Below, piece by piece: positions 42,260-50,753 of a stretch of 64,000 bases of DNA (the stretch's first letter is position 1; the number at the start of each line of letters is the position of its first letter). A program made the position numbers and the translations under genes. The notes beneath the pieces were generated by a model. The model did no database searches and was not told the DNA's origin. It saw only the letters and a list, made by a program, of their open reading frames with translations. This DNA comes from an uncultured Roseateles sp. (GTDB taxonomy: Bacteria; Pseudomonadota; Gammaproteobacteria; Burkholderiales; Burkholderiaceae_C), in the NCBI RefSeq assembly GCF_913777145.1, contig NZ_CAJYPS010000034.1:62001-126000 (forward strand). The letters are read 5' to 3'.

Positions 42260-43213
42260 ATGCCCATTCACTGGTTTCCCGGCCACATGAACGCCACCCG
42301 CCAAGCGATCAAGGATCGCGTCAAGGCGGGCCTGGATGTCGTCATCGAACTGCTGGATGCCCGCCTGCCCGGCTCCAGCGCCAACCCACTGCTGGCCGCA
42401 TTGACGACCGGCCGCCCCTCGCTCAAGGTGCTGAACAAGCAGGATCTGGCCGACCCCGAACTCACTGCGCAGTGGCTGGCGCACTACAACGCCCAGCCCC
42501 ACACGCGCGCGATCGCGCTGGACGCGGGCGAGAAGGCACCGGCGCGCCTGCTGATCAAGGCCTGCCGCGAACTCGCACCCAGCCGCGGCGGCATGGACAA
42601 GCCCATGCGCGTGCTGATCTGCGGCATTCCCAACGTCGGCAAGAGCACGCTGATCAACACGCTGGTGGGCCGCAAGGCGGCCAAGACCGGCGACGAGCCC
42701 GGCATCACCAAGACCGAGCAGCGCATCGTGCTGGAGGATGGCTTCTACCTGTTCGACACGCCCGGCATGCTGTGGCCGCGCATCTCCATCGAGCAAAGCG
42801 GCTACCACCTGGCGGCCAGCGGCGCGATAGGCCGCAATGCCTTCGACGAGGAAGAGGTGGCGCTGGAACTGATTGCGGTGCTCAAGCGCCACTACCCGCA
42901 GCGGCTGCAGGAGCGTTTCGGGCTGGCCGAGCTGGGCGGCGAGGACGAGGTGCTTCGGGCCATAGGCCTGAAGCGCGGTGCCAAGATCAAGGGCGGCGAC
43001 GTGCAAATGCACAAAGCCGCGGAGCTGCTGCTGGTGGAATACCGCCAGGGCCTGCTGGGGCGCATCACGCTGGAGACGCCGCAGGAGATGCAGGCCTGGC
43101 GCCAGGCCGCTGCCGACGCCGAGGCCCGCAAGGCCGCCGAGGCGGAAGCCGCCCGGCTGGCCGACAAGGAACGCCGCAGCGGCCGGCGCGCGGCCAGCAG
43201 CGGCGACGCCTGA
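42260..43213 (+). CDS. ylqF: Ribosome biogenesis GTPase YlqF/RbgA
   Basis: 317 aa with circularly permuted GTPase motifs: G4 (LNKQDLAD, about residue 59) comes before G1 (GIPNVGKSTLIN, about 123) and G3 (DTPGMLWP). The N-terminus IHWFPGHMNATRQAIKDRVK is diagnostic of YlqF/RbgA. The C-terminal part holds the rRNA-binding ANTAR-like helices and a charged Ala/Arg/Glu tail. It acts in late assembly of the large ribosomal subunit. Confidence 0.93.
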   Translation: MPIHWFPGHMNATRQAIKDRVKAGLDVVIELLDARLPGSSANPLLAALTTGRPSLKVLNKQDLADPELTAQWLAHYNAQPHTRAIALDAGEKAPARLLIKACRELAPSRGGMDKPMRVLICGIPNVGKSTLINTLVGRKAAKTGDEPGITKTEQRIVLEDGFYLFDTPGMLWPRISIEQSGYHLAASGAIGRNAFDEEEVALELIAVLKRHYPQRLQERFGLAELGGEDEVLRAIGLKRGAKIKGGDVQMHKAAELLLVEYRQGLLGRITLETPQEMQAWRQAAADAEARKAAEAEAARLADKERRSGRRAASSGDA

Positions 43214-43223
43214 ACAGACCCGC

Positions 43224-43568
43224 TTAGCCCCTCACCCAGCCCCCCATGTGCAGCTGCCAGTGCCCACCCCGGTTTTCCCAGTGGTGGGGCTCCCATCGAT
43301 AACCCGGGCGCGGACGTTCCCAGTAGCCGGGCACCCAGTGGTGGCGACCACCGCTCCAGCCCCAGTAGCCGCCTATCCAGACCGCGCCGGCATAGGGCAT
43401 GGCCGGGATCACCTCGGCATAGGGCGCGGGTGGCGGTGTGTCGATGACGACCGCAGGCGCCGCGTAGGCCACCTCGCCGCCATAGCGATGGGCCGGCACG
43501 ACCACACAGCCCGACAGGGCGGCCGCCGCGGCAAGGGCCATCATGGCCGATGGAATCTTGTGCTTCAT
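43224..43568 (-). CDS. YXWGXW-repeat lipoprotein
   Basis: 114 aa. Lipobox LSG-C near residue 20. The C-terminal half is a run of aromatic repeats: WIGGYWGWSGGRHHWVPGYW and WEPHHWENRGGHW, the YXWGXW pattern of a small family of Gly/Trp/Tyr-rich envelope lipoproteins. The biochemical role is unknown. It is convergent with ylqF (10 bp between stops). Confidence 0.85.
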   Translation of the reverse strand: MKHKIPSAMMALAAAAALSGCVVVPAHRYGGEVAYAAPAVVIDTPPPAPYAEVIPAMPYAGAVWIGGYWGWSGGRHHWVPGYWERPRPGYRWEPHHWENRGGHWQLHMGGWVRG

Positions 43569-43650
43569 GTGCTTGCTCCGGCCGCATCACGGGCGGCCCT
43601 GCGCGCTTAACCCGCGACAGCGCGCAGCAGATGACCAGCTTCACATCGGG

Positions 43651-44826
43651 TTACCCGAGCCGCCGCCCGCGCGCCTCCTCGCGCAGCGCGGCCACCAGCG
43701 CCGCCATGCCCAGCAACAACACCGCGCCGGTCAGCCACAGCGCGGGCGCGAAGCTGCCGCTGGCTTCCACCAGATGGCCGGTGAGCGCCGGCGCGCTGAC
43801 CTGTGCCGCGCCGTAACTCAGCGTGAGCCGGGCCATGGCCTTGCCCGGGTTGCCGGGCGAACGCCGCCCCACCGAGGCCAGGGTCAGGCTCACGATGCCG
43901 ATGAAGGTCGCGCCATACAGCACGGCGCCCGCCAGCGCGGCCAGCAGGCTGCCCGACAGCGCCGGCAGCACCACGCCGACCGCCTGCAGCGCAAAGGCCA
44001 GCAGCAGCGCGCCCAGGTCGCCCAGCCGGCGCGCGACACGGTCCCACAGAAAGACCGCGGGCGTGGCGGCCAGGCCCACCAGCAGCCAGGCCCAGGGCCC
44101 CTGGCCGGCCAGCAGCGGCTGGCGCTCCACGATGGCGACCGTGAAGGTCGCGTTGATCACGAAGCCCCAGCCGGCGCAGAAATAGGCGGCCAGCATCAGC
44201 AGCAGCCAGCGCCGGCTCGGGCCGGCCGAGGCCGCACTGGCCGCGGCGGCGGGCGGCACCGGCGGCCGCCAGCGCCAGGCCGGCAGCAGAAAGGCCAGGC
44301 CCAGCAGCGCAAAGCCCAGCCACTGGCCCTGCCAGCCCAGGCCGGCCGAACCCATGCCTAAAGCACCCAGCGCCGACACCACGATGCCCAGACCCAGGCC
44401 TATGAAGTACAGCCCCAGCTCGGGCCGGTGGCCGGCCCGCATCAGCCAGCCCAGCACCAGGCCCGATCCCAGCAGCATGCCGGCCGCACCGCACAGGCCA
44501 CCGAGGAAGCGCGACAACGCCCAGACCGGAAACTGCGTGCCGGCCGCCATCAGCGCGGTGATCAGCAGCGCCAGCGGCAGGCCCAGCACATAGAGGCGCT
44601 GGCGCCAGACCGGGCTCTCTATCCAGGCCGCCAGCAGCGCGCCGCTCATATAGCCGGCGTAGTTGACCGCGGCCAGCAGGCCGCCATCGGCCACGCCCAG
44701 GCCGGCCTGGGTCTGCATCAGGGGCAGCAGCGGGGTGTAGGCAAAACGGGCCAGGCCTATGGTCAGCACCAGCGCGCAAATGCCGCCCGCCAGCACCTGC
44801 CAGGCCTGCAAGGGGCGGGCGTGCAT
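43651..44826 (-). CDS. MFS transporter, YbfB/YjiJ type
   Basis: 391 aa from the ATG at 44826; the ORF continues upstream without supporting similarity and would overlap the divergent mtfA. Twelve hydrophobic helices. YbfB-type marks are GLARFAYTPLLPLMQTQAGL in the first helix pair, LLAAVNYAGYMSGALLAAW, and the mid-protein GWGFVINATFTVAIVE. Substrate unknown; members of the family are predicted exporters. Confidence 0.88.
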   Translation of the reverse strand: MHARPLQAWQVLAGGICALVLTIGLARFAYTPLLPLMQTQAGLGVADGGLLAAVNYAGYMSGALLAAWIESPVWRQRLYVLGLPLALLITALMAAGTQFPVWALSRFLGGLCGAAGMLLGSGLVLGWLMRAGHRPELGLYFIGLGLGIVVSALGALGMGSAGLGWQGQWLGFALLGLAFLLPAWRWRPPVPPAAAASAASAGPSRRWLLLMLAAYFCAGWGFVINATFTVAIVERQPLLAGQGPWAWLLVGLAATPAVFLWDRVARRLGDLGALLLAFALQAVGVVLPALSGSLLAALAGAVLYGATFIGIVSLTLASVGRRSPGNPGKAMARLTLSYGAAQVSAPALTGHLVEASGSFAPALWLTGAVLLLGMAALVAALREEARGRRLG

Positions 44827-44884
44827 GGGCTCAGGGTAACAAGCCTCTTGCAATCCTGCAGCCCGCGCCCAGTTGCGCAGTCCC

Positions 44885-45718
44885 ATGAGCGAATCCCTGC
44901 CCCTGTTGCTGGCCTTTCTGGCCACGCTGGCCGCCGCCGGCTGGGTGGCCAGCAAACCCTGGCGGCTGGCGCGCCGCCGCCAGCGGCTGGCGGCCCTGCC
45001 CTTTCCGGCGCCGTGGCGGCGCATCCTGCGCCAGCGCGTGCCACTGGTGGCGCGCCTGCCGGCCCGCCAGCAGCTCAAGTTGAAGGCGCTGATGCAGGTC
45101 TTCCTGGCCGAGAAGCCCATCATCGGCTGCGTGGGTCTGCGGGTCACCGACGAGATGCGCGTGACCATCGCGGCGCTGGCCTGCCTGCCGCTGCTGGGCG
45201 CGGCGCGCGGCGTCTACCCGGAGCTGCGCCAGGTCTTGCTCTACCCCAGCGCCTTCGTGGTCGAGCGCCCCGTGGCCCAGGCCGGCGGCCTGCAGTCCGA
45301 ACAGCGCCGCGTGCTGCTGGGCGAGAGCTGGAGCCAGGGCCAGGTCTTGCTGGCCTGGGACGAGGTGAAGCGCGGCGCGGCCACGCCGGGCGATGGGCAC
45401 AACGTCGTGATCCACGAATTCGCGCACCAGCTGGACCAGGCCGGCGGCGCCGCCAACGGCGCGCCGGCGCTGGCCAGCAGCGAGGCCTATCAGCGCTGGT
45501 CGGCCGTGATGAGCCGGGAGTTCGCGCTGCTGCGCCAGCGCCTGGCGCGCGGCGAGCCGACGCTGATCGATCCCTATGCGGCCACCGAACCGGCGGAATT
45601 CTTTGCGGTGATCAGCGAGCTGTTCTTCGAGCGCGCGCGTGAGCTGGCGGTCCAGCATCCGGCGCTGTACGCGGAGCTGCGCGGCTATTACCGGCTGGAT
45701 CCGGCCGGCTGGGACTGA
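44885..45718 (+). CDS. mtfA: MtfA-type zinc peptidase
   Basis: 277 aa. One N-terminal hydrophobic segment (PLLLAFLATLAAAGWVASK), then the MtfA core with LLYPSAFVV, and the zinc site VVIHEFAHQLDQAGG (HExxH), and a downstream Glu in ATEPAEFFAVISELFFERA. In E. coli MtfA binds the repressor Mlc and links it to glucose PTS expression; the peptidase activity is zinc-dependent. The N-terminal membrane segment is typical of longer versions. Confidence 0.92.
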   Translation: MSESLPLLLAFLATLAAAGWVASKPWRLARRRQRLAALPFPAPWRRILRQRVPLVARLPARQQLKLKALMQVFLAEKPIIGCVGLRVTDEMRVTIAALACLPLLGAARGVYPELRQVLLYPSAFVVERPVAQAGGLQSEQRRVLLGESWSQGQVLLAWDEVKRGAATPGDGHNVVIHEFAHQLDQAGGAANGAPALASSEAYQRWSAVMSREFALLRQRLARGEPTLIDPYAATEPAEFFAVISELFFERARELAVQHPALYAELRGYYRLDPAGWD

Positions 45719-45734
45719 GTGGCCGCTTGCCGGG

Positions 45735-46289
45735 TCAGAAGCCCAGCGAGGCCAGCAGGTCGTCCACGTCGTCCTGCTTGAGCGCCTTGTCCGGTGTCTG
45801 CACGCCGGTGAGCTCTTCGGCCGGCGCGGCAGCGCCGGGCACGGGCGCGGCTTCCAGCAACTCGCGCAGCGGCGGCTCGGCGCGCTCCAGCATCTTGCTG
45901 ACCTTGTTGATCACCTGGCCGGAGAGATCCTGGAAGTCCTGCGACATCATGATCTCGGTATGCAGCGAGCGCTCGCGGGACGCGAAGCTGGCCGCATCGG
46001 CCGCATAGGCCGCGCACAGCTTCATCATCGCGCGGGCCCGCTCCACGCTGAGGTCCGAGGCCATGGCCAGGCGGCCCAGCGCATCGGACAGCTCCATGCC
46101 CTTCCTGCGTACCGCCTCCGCATCGACCTGGGCGGTCTCCACCAGATTCAACACCTTGGTGGCCGCCTGCTCGGTCATGCCACGCACATAGGCCAGGCGC
46201 TCACGGGCATCCGGCAGCTCCTGCACAACCCCGTGCAGCACCTGCGCGGCGTCGGCCTGGATCACGGTCTGGATGGACGCATCGGACAT
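45735..46289 (-). CDS. cheZ: Chemotaxis phosphatase CheZ
   Basis: 184 aa from the ATG at 46289 (GGAGACTCCGAG region upstream). The long hairpin helices carry the catalytic segment MMSQDFQDLSGQVINKV, with the Asp and Gln that dephosphorylate CheY-P. The C-terminal CheY-binding peptide is DDVDDLLASLGF after an Ala/Pro-rich linker. No cheY or flagellar genes are adjacent, so cheZ is isolated here. Convergent with mtfA. Confidence 0.92.
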   Translation of the reverse strand: MSDASIQTVIQADAAQVLHGVVQELPDARERLAYVRGMTEQAATKVLNLVETAQVDAEAVRRKGMELSDALGRLAMASDLSVERARAMMKLCAAYAADAASFASRERSLHTEIMMSQDFQDLSGQVINKVSKMLERAEPPLRELLEAAPVPGAAAPAEELTGVQTPDKALKQDDVDDLLASLGF

Positions 46290-46433
46290 CTCGGAGTCTC
46301 CCGGTAACAACTCGCCGCCACCCGTTTGCGGCGAGCGGCGGCAGTTTAGGAGGGGCTCGCCGTGCGGGCGCACCCGCCCGGCCCAAGAGCGCGGCCTTTG
46401 TCACGCCAACCCGGCAAACACCGCCGGCGGGGC

Positions 46434-47279
46434 TTAAGTCGCGGCCAGCAGCCGTCGCAATTGATCCACTTGGGCCGCGGTCAGACGCCCGTCAGTGGTG
46501 GCCAGCTCCAGCTGTAGGTTGGCAAGTGCTCGCATGAGCCCATCACCTTGCGGCAGCATGGCCGCGGCCTGCAGATGTGACTGCAGCACGCCCGCGTCGC
46601 CGCGCGCCACCGGGCCGGAAACCGCGCCAGCCAGGCCGCGCCGGGCGGCAGTGGCCAGCGCGCCCTCGGTGAGCGGCCGCAGCGCCGGCAGCGCGCCGTC
46701 ACCAAGCAGGCCGGCCGCCGCCCACAGCGACTGCGCATGGGCCAGCACCGCCAGCACGCCGCTGGCGGCCAGGTTGGCGGCCGCGTGGTAGCTGGCGCGC
46801 GCCGTGGCGCTCATGGGCCAGGCCAGCGTCAGGGGCTGCAGGCCTAGGCGCCGGGCCAGATCCAGCAGCGCATCCCGGTAGGCCGGCGGCGCTTCTATGC
46901 CCACGCTGTAGCCGGCCCAGACCGGGCTGGCGTCGGCGGCCAGCAGGCGCAGCGGGTGGAAGCCCGCCGCCGCCGGCGCGGCCGCCAGCGCGGCCAGCGG
47001 TGTGGCGCCGCTGCAGTGCAGCGCCAGCTGACCGGGCCGCCAGCGCAGCGCGGCGGCCTGGGTGGCGATGTGGTCGTCCGGCACGGTCAGCCAGATCCAA
47101 TCCGCCAGCGCCGCCGCATCGGCAGCGCTGAACTCGCCCGGCCCGGGCACGCGCCGGCCCACCACCACGGTCTCGCCCAGCGCGCGCAGCGCCGGCACCA
47201 GGGCCTGGGCCAAGCGGCCCCAGCCGATCACCGCGTGGGTGATCGCGGTCGGTGTCGCAGCGGGCGCAGGGGCACTCAC
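46434..47279 (-). CDS. Rossmann-fold/DUF2520 protein
   Basis: 281 aa. The N-terminal NAD(P)-binding fold (THAVIGWGRLAQALVPALRA, then VGRRVPGPGEF) resembles F420/ketopantoate-type reductases, and the C-terminal DUF2520 helical domain includes ATARASYHAAANLAASGVLA and LTEGALATAARRGLAGAVSG. The family is often found near pantothenate genes; none is here. The reaction is unknown, probably an NAD(P)-dependent reduction. Confidence 0.85.
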   Translation of the reverse strand: MSAPAPAATPTAITHAVIGWGRLAQALVPALRALGETVVVGRRVPGPGEFSAADAAALADWIWLTVPDDHIATQAAALRWRPGQLALHCSGATPLAALAAAPAAAGFHPLRLLAADASPVWAGYSVGIEAPPAYRDALLDLARRLGLQPLTLAWPMSATARASYHAAANLAASGVLAVLAHAQSLWAAAGLLGDGALPALRPLTEGALATAARRGLAGAVSGPVARGDAGVLQSHLQAAAMLPQGDGLMRALANLQLELATTDGRLTAAQVDQLRRLLAAT

Positions 47280-47297
47280 GTCGCGCTCGCCCGGCCC

Positions 47298-48113
47298 TCA
47301 AGGCTTGACGAACTTCAGCGTCATGCGGTCGCTCTCGCCGATGGCGGCGTACCTGGCGCGGTCCTTGTCCTTGTTGCCATAGGTGGGCGGCAGCGCCCAG
47401 ACGCCGCCCTCGTGGTCGGCCGTGTCCTTGGGGTTTGCATTCACCTCGCTGCGAGCGGCCAGCTTGAAGCCCGCCGCCTCGGCAAAGCGAATCACCGTGG
47501 CCTCGTGCACATAGCCGCTGCTGCCCTTGGCATCCTCGGCGCGCGACGCCGGCAGGCGATGCTCCACCACGCCCAGTGTGCCGCCAGCCTTCAGCGCCTT
47601 ATAGGCCGCGTCGAACACCGCCTGGGCGCTGCCCGAGTTCATCCAGTTGTGCACATTGCGGAAGGTCAGCACCACGTCGGCAGTGCCGGCCGGCGCAAGG
47701 TCCAGTTTGCCGCGTGCCGGGTCGAACGGCGTGATCTGCACCTTGCCATAGACCGCCAGCGAATCCATCTTGGCCTTGAAGCGGGCCGCGCTGCGCTGCG
47801 CATAGGCCGACGGCGACGCCGGATCCTCGGCCGCGGCGATCAGTTGGCCCTGCTCACGCAGATAGGGTGCCAGGATCTCGGTGTACCAACCGCCGCCCGG
47901 CACCAACTCCACCACGGTGTCGGTCGGCTTGACGCCGAAGAAGCTCAGCGTTTCATACGGATGGCGCCAGGGGTCGCGGGCCACATTGCCCACGCTGCGA
48001 TGCTCGGCCGCCACCGCCGCCTTCAGCGGATCGGCGGGCTGGGCCAGCGTGGGGAGGGAGGCGGTGGCGGCCAGCGTCGCGGCGGCCAGGGCAAGCCAGG
48101 TCTTGATCGTCAT
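47298..48113 (-). CDS. Exported class I SAM-methyltransferase-like protein
   Basis: 271 aa. A clear signal peptide (KTWLALAAATLAATASLPTLAQ) precedes a methyltransferase fold: motif I VVELVPGGGWYTEILAPYL, motif II-like ADVVLTFRNVHNWM, and ALKAGGTLGVVEH. The core looks complete, yet S-adenosylmethionine is not expected in the periplasm. Similar signal-bearing versions occur in proteobacteria. It may bind another ligand or have lost the reaction. It begins 71 bp after the alkaline phosphatase stop. Confidence 0.85.
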   Translation of the reverse strand: MTIKTWLALAAATLAATASLPTLAQPADPLKAAVAAEHRSVGNVARDPWRHPYETLSFFGVKPTDTVVELVPGGGWYTEILAPYLREQGQLIAAAEDPASPSAYAQRSAARFKAKMDSLAVYGKVQITPFDPARGKLDLAPAGTADVVLTFRNVHNWMNSGSAQAVFDAAYKALKAGGTLGVVEHRLPASRAEDAKGSSGYVHEATVIRFAEAAGFKLAARSEVNANPKDTADHEGGVWALPPTYGNKDKDRARYAAIGESDRMTLKFVKP

Positions 48114-48184
48114 GGGGTGTCTCCGGTCTCGAGCGCGCGAGTATCGGCCGACACCCCGGGGATGCCCAAGGTCAGCTTTTGACG

Positions 48185-50206
48185 TCAGCGTTTGATCACG
48201 GGCTTCTTCGCACCACTGGCGTCCGCCGGTGCCACCACGCCCTTGACCGCGGCCTGCGCGAGCTTGAAGAACACGTCGGTGTTGTCGATGACGCCGGTGA
48301 AGGCCAGCGCGCCCGGGCCGAAGGCCGACAGCGGCACGTCGGTGGCGGTGTGCACCGCCTGCTCGCCGGGCACCTGGCCGGTGACGAGAAACTCGCCCTG
48401 GGCATCGTCACGCTCCTGCGCATTGGCCGGATACCACTTCAGCGGCATCTCCTTGGCGAAGGGCTGCTGGCTGTCGCGCTGCGGCGTCTTCTTGGTGCGC
48501 CAGTCCTCGTAGCGGTCCGCGTTGGCGCCATAGCCCACCAGCAGCCGGTAGTCGATGTCGGTGGTCTCGGGATAGCCGTCGGCCGCGAGGCGGTAGTGCG
48601 GGAAGCCGGCCTTCTCGTAGGTGCCCACCACGCTGTTGCGCAGATTGGCCACGCCCTTCTTGGTGGCCAGCTCGGCCAGCCTGGCGTCGGTGACCACGGC
48701 GCCACCGATCAGCGCGGCGCCCGAGCATTCATGGTCGGCCGTCACGATGACCAGCGTGTCGCCGCGCTCGGCCGCAAAGGCCTGGGCCACGCGCACCGCG
48801 CGGTCGAACTCCAGCGTGTCCATCATCCAGCGCTCGGTGTCCATCGCATGGGCCTGCTTGTCGATGGAGGCGCCCTCCACCATCAGCACAAAGCCCTGCG
48901 GCGCGCTCTTCAGCACGGCCAGCGCCTTGGCGGCCATCTCGTCCAGCATGGGCTGGTCCGGCAGGCCGAAGTCGTCCACCACGCTGCCGCCGCCCAGGCC
49001 GTTCTTGTCGCTGCCGCGGCGGCCGTTGATCTTGTCCAGCGCCACATTCATGTTGGAGAACGCGAACAGGCCCAACAGCGGCTGGTCGGCGCGCGCGCGG
49101 TCCAGCTCGGTCTTGGTGGCCGCATAGCCGAAGCCGGCGCGCTGGAACTCGGCAATCAGGTCACGGTCCTTGTCCAGCGCACCGGGCGACGCGCCCCAGC
49201 GCTTCGCGATCTCGGCGGTATGGGCGTCGGTGGCCGAGAACGCGTAGTCGCTGCTGTCGGTGCGGGCCGAGCCCGGCGTGCCGGCCGGCAAAAACCACTT
49301 GCGGCCACCGCCCATCAGCACCCGCAGGCCGGTGAGACCGCGGTCGTCGAAGAACTGATCCACGATGCCGGTGCCCGCACCGCGGTTGCTGGTGTGCACC
49401 GCGTTGCCGGCCGGCGTGGCGTCGAACACGTCAGCGGTGGTGACGATGCCCAGCTGCTTGCCCTGGGTGCGGTGGAGGTATTCGCTGAGGTACTCCACGC
49501 GCGGGTTGTCGAAGGCGTCCAGCGTGTCGTCGGGGAACACGCCCTCCTCGTTGTTGTTGTTCTTGTTGCCGCTCACATAGGAGGTCATGCCCGGCGAGGA
49601 GTCGGTGACGATGGAATTCAGCGAGGCGGTCTTCACCAGTGCGGTGGCCGGGAAGCCGTCCATCGCCAGCGGCTCGCGCGCCTTGCCCTGCGCATAGCCG
49701 TGCACGATGCGCGCGGCGGTACGCTGCGAGGCGCCCATGCCGTCGCCCAGCAGGATGATGAGGTTCTTCACCCTGGGGCCTAGCGCGGCGCTGAAGGGCA
49801 CGATGTCGAAGTTGCCGCGCGCCACCACCTGCTGGCCGTCGGCCTGCGTGGCCTCCACGCGCAGCTCGTGGCGACCGGCCGTGGCCACGCTGACCGCGCG
49901 CACGGTCGCGATCACGGTGTCGGCGCTCAGACCCTTCACGCAGCCGCTGGCGCAGTCGCGCAGCGCGGTGGGCGTGGCGACCGGGCGGCCGTCGATGAAG
50001 AAGCGCGCGGCGCTGATCTTCTGACCGGCGTCGGGCACCAGCGTGGCCTGCAGGTCGAAGCGCTGGCCGGGCAGGAGGCGCGCGATCACCGGCTCGGGCT
50101 GGCCGCTGGAAAACAGCTCGCTGGGCGGGGTCAGGCGGCTCACGCTGGGTGCGGCGACCGCGCTGCCGCCGGCGAGCGCGGCCATCAGGAGGAACAGGGG
50201 CTTCAT
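48185..50206 (-). CDS. Alkaline phosphatase (PhoA superfamily) with N-terminal extension
   Basis: 673 aa from the ATG at 50206. Signal peptide 1-19. Residues about 20-150 form a beta-sandwich-like region (ARFFIDGRPVATP, ATAGRHELRVEATQADGQQV). The catalytic domain then has IILLGDGMGASQ, the nucleophile Ser in TDSSPGMTSYVSG, FVLMVEGASIDKQAHAMD and VTADHECSG, so all metal ligands appear present. It hydrolyses phosphate monoesters in the periplasm. E. coli PhoA is about 470 aa; the excess is the N-terminal domain and insertions. It is 10 bp after the gene at 50217 in one operon. Confidence 0.92.
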   Translation of the reverse strand: MKPLFLLMAALAGGSAVAAPSVSRLTPPSELFSSGQPEPVIARLLPGQRFDLQATLVPDAGQKISAARFFIDGRPVATPTALRDCASGCVKGLSADTVIATVRAVSVATAGRHELRVEATQADGQQVVARGNFDIVPFSAALGPRVKNLIILLGDGMGASQRTAARIVHGYAQGKAREPLAMDGFPATALVKTASLNSIVTDSSPGMTSYVSGNKNNNNEEGVFPDDTLDAFDNPRVEYLSEYLHRTQGKQLGIVTTADVFDATPAGNAVHTSNRGAGTGIVDQFFDDRGLTGLRVLMGGGRKWFLPAGTPGSARTDSSDYAFSATDAHTAEIAKRWGASPGALDKDRDLIAEFQRAGFGYAATKTELDRARADQPLLGLFAFSNMNVALDKINGRRGSDKNGLGGGSVVDDFGLPDQPMLDEMAAKALAVLKSAPQGFVLMVEGASIDKQAHAMDTERWMMDTLEFDRAVRVAQAFAAERGDTLVIVTADHECSGAALIGGAVVTDARLAELATKKGVANLRNSVVGTYEKAGFPHYRLAADGYPETTDIDYRLLVGYGANADRYEDWRTKKTPQRDSQQPFAKEMPLKWYPANAQERDDAQGEFLVTGQVPGEQAVHTATDVPLSAFGPGALAFTGVIDNTDVFFKLAQAAVKGVVAPADASGAKKPVIKR

Positions 50207-50216
50207 GCGGACCTCG

Positions 50217-50708
50217 TCAATGCGAATGGGGGGTGGCGGGCGCGGGGGCCGGTGTGGCGGCCAGCGCGGTGTCGTCCAGCTGCAGGCGCAGCCAGGACAC
50301 GCGGCCGCTGGCATCCTCGGCCGGGCCCCAGGCCAGGCGGCCGGTCAGCGTGACCGGGCCGGGCGTGGCCAGCACGATGCGCTCGCGCTGCGACGCGGGC
50401 AGCAGCACGGTGACGGTCTGGGCCGGCAGGTCGTCGGCCTCGCCGTCAGCATGCTCGGCCATGCTGAGCGGGCGCGGCGTCAGCAGAAAGCGCCCCGGCT
50501 GGGGCTGCTCGCGCTTCACGATGAAGCCGGTGATCTGCACCGGCTGCCCCACCGCGGCCAGCAGGCGCGGCGTGGGCTGCAGGCCGCGCGGGCCCAGCGG
50601 CTGCACGAAGAAGTCGGCAAAGGCGAGCGGCAGTGGCGCCTCGGCCGCGCGGGCCGAGCCGGCCAGCGCCAGCAGCGCGGCGGCCAGCGGCCAGAGGTGT
50701 CGGGTCAT
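50217..50708 (-). CDS. Exported hypothetical protein upstream of the phosphatase
   Basis: 163 aa with a signal peptide (WPLAAALLALAGSARAA). The mature part appears to be an OB-like beta barrel: QPVQITGFIVKREQPQPGRF, then AQTVTVLLPA and PVTLTGRLAWG, resembling DUF3299-type periplasmic proteins. The C-terminus is Ala/Pro/His-rich (PATPHSH), which could bind metal. It lies 10 bp before the alkaline phosphatase gene and may assist it, for example in zinc handling; this is speculation. Confidence 0.7.
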   Translation of the reverse strand: MTRHLWPLAAALLALAGSARAAEAPLPLAFADFFVQPLGPRGLQPTPRLLAAVGQPVQITGFIVKREQPQPGRFLLTPRPLSMAEHADGEADDLPAQTVTVLLPASQRERIVLATPGPVTLTGRLAWGPAEDASGRVSWLRLQLDDTALAATPAPAPATPHSH

Positions 50709-50712
50709 GCGG

Positions 50713-50738
50713 GCATCCCCCGGTAAAGCCGGGGATGC
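50713..50738 (-). terminator. Hairpin between the RND operon and the phosphatase operon
   Basis: GCATCCCCCGG (50713-50723) pairs with CCGGGGATGC (50729-50738) with one bulge. It follows the outer-membrane factor stop (50754) by 16 bp on the minus strand but lacks a T-tract, and it lies just before the next ATG, so it may also act on translation. Confidence 0.4.
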
Positions 50739-50753
50739 TCGCGCCGCAGCGTG

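Noticed and set aside
43651-45168. 505-aa MFS frame starting at 45168
   Set aside because: The extension is antisense to mtfA; the ATG at 44826 gives a normal 12-helix transporter.
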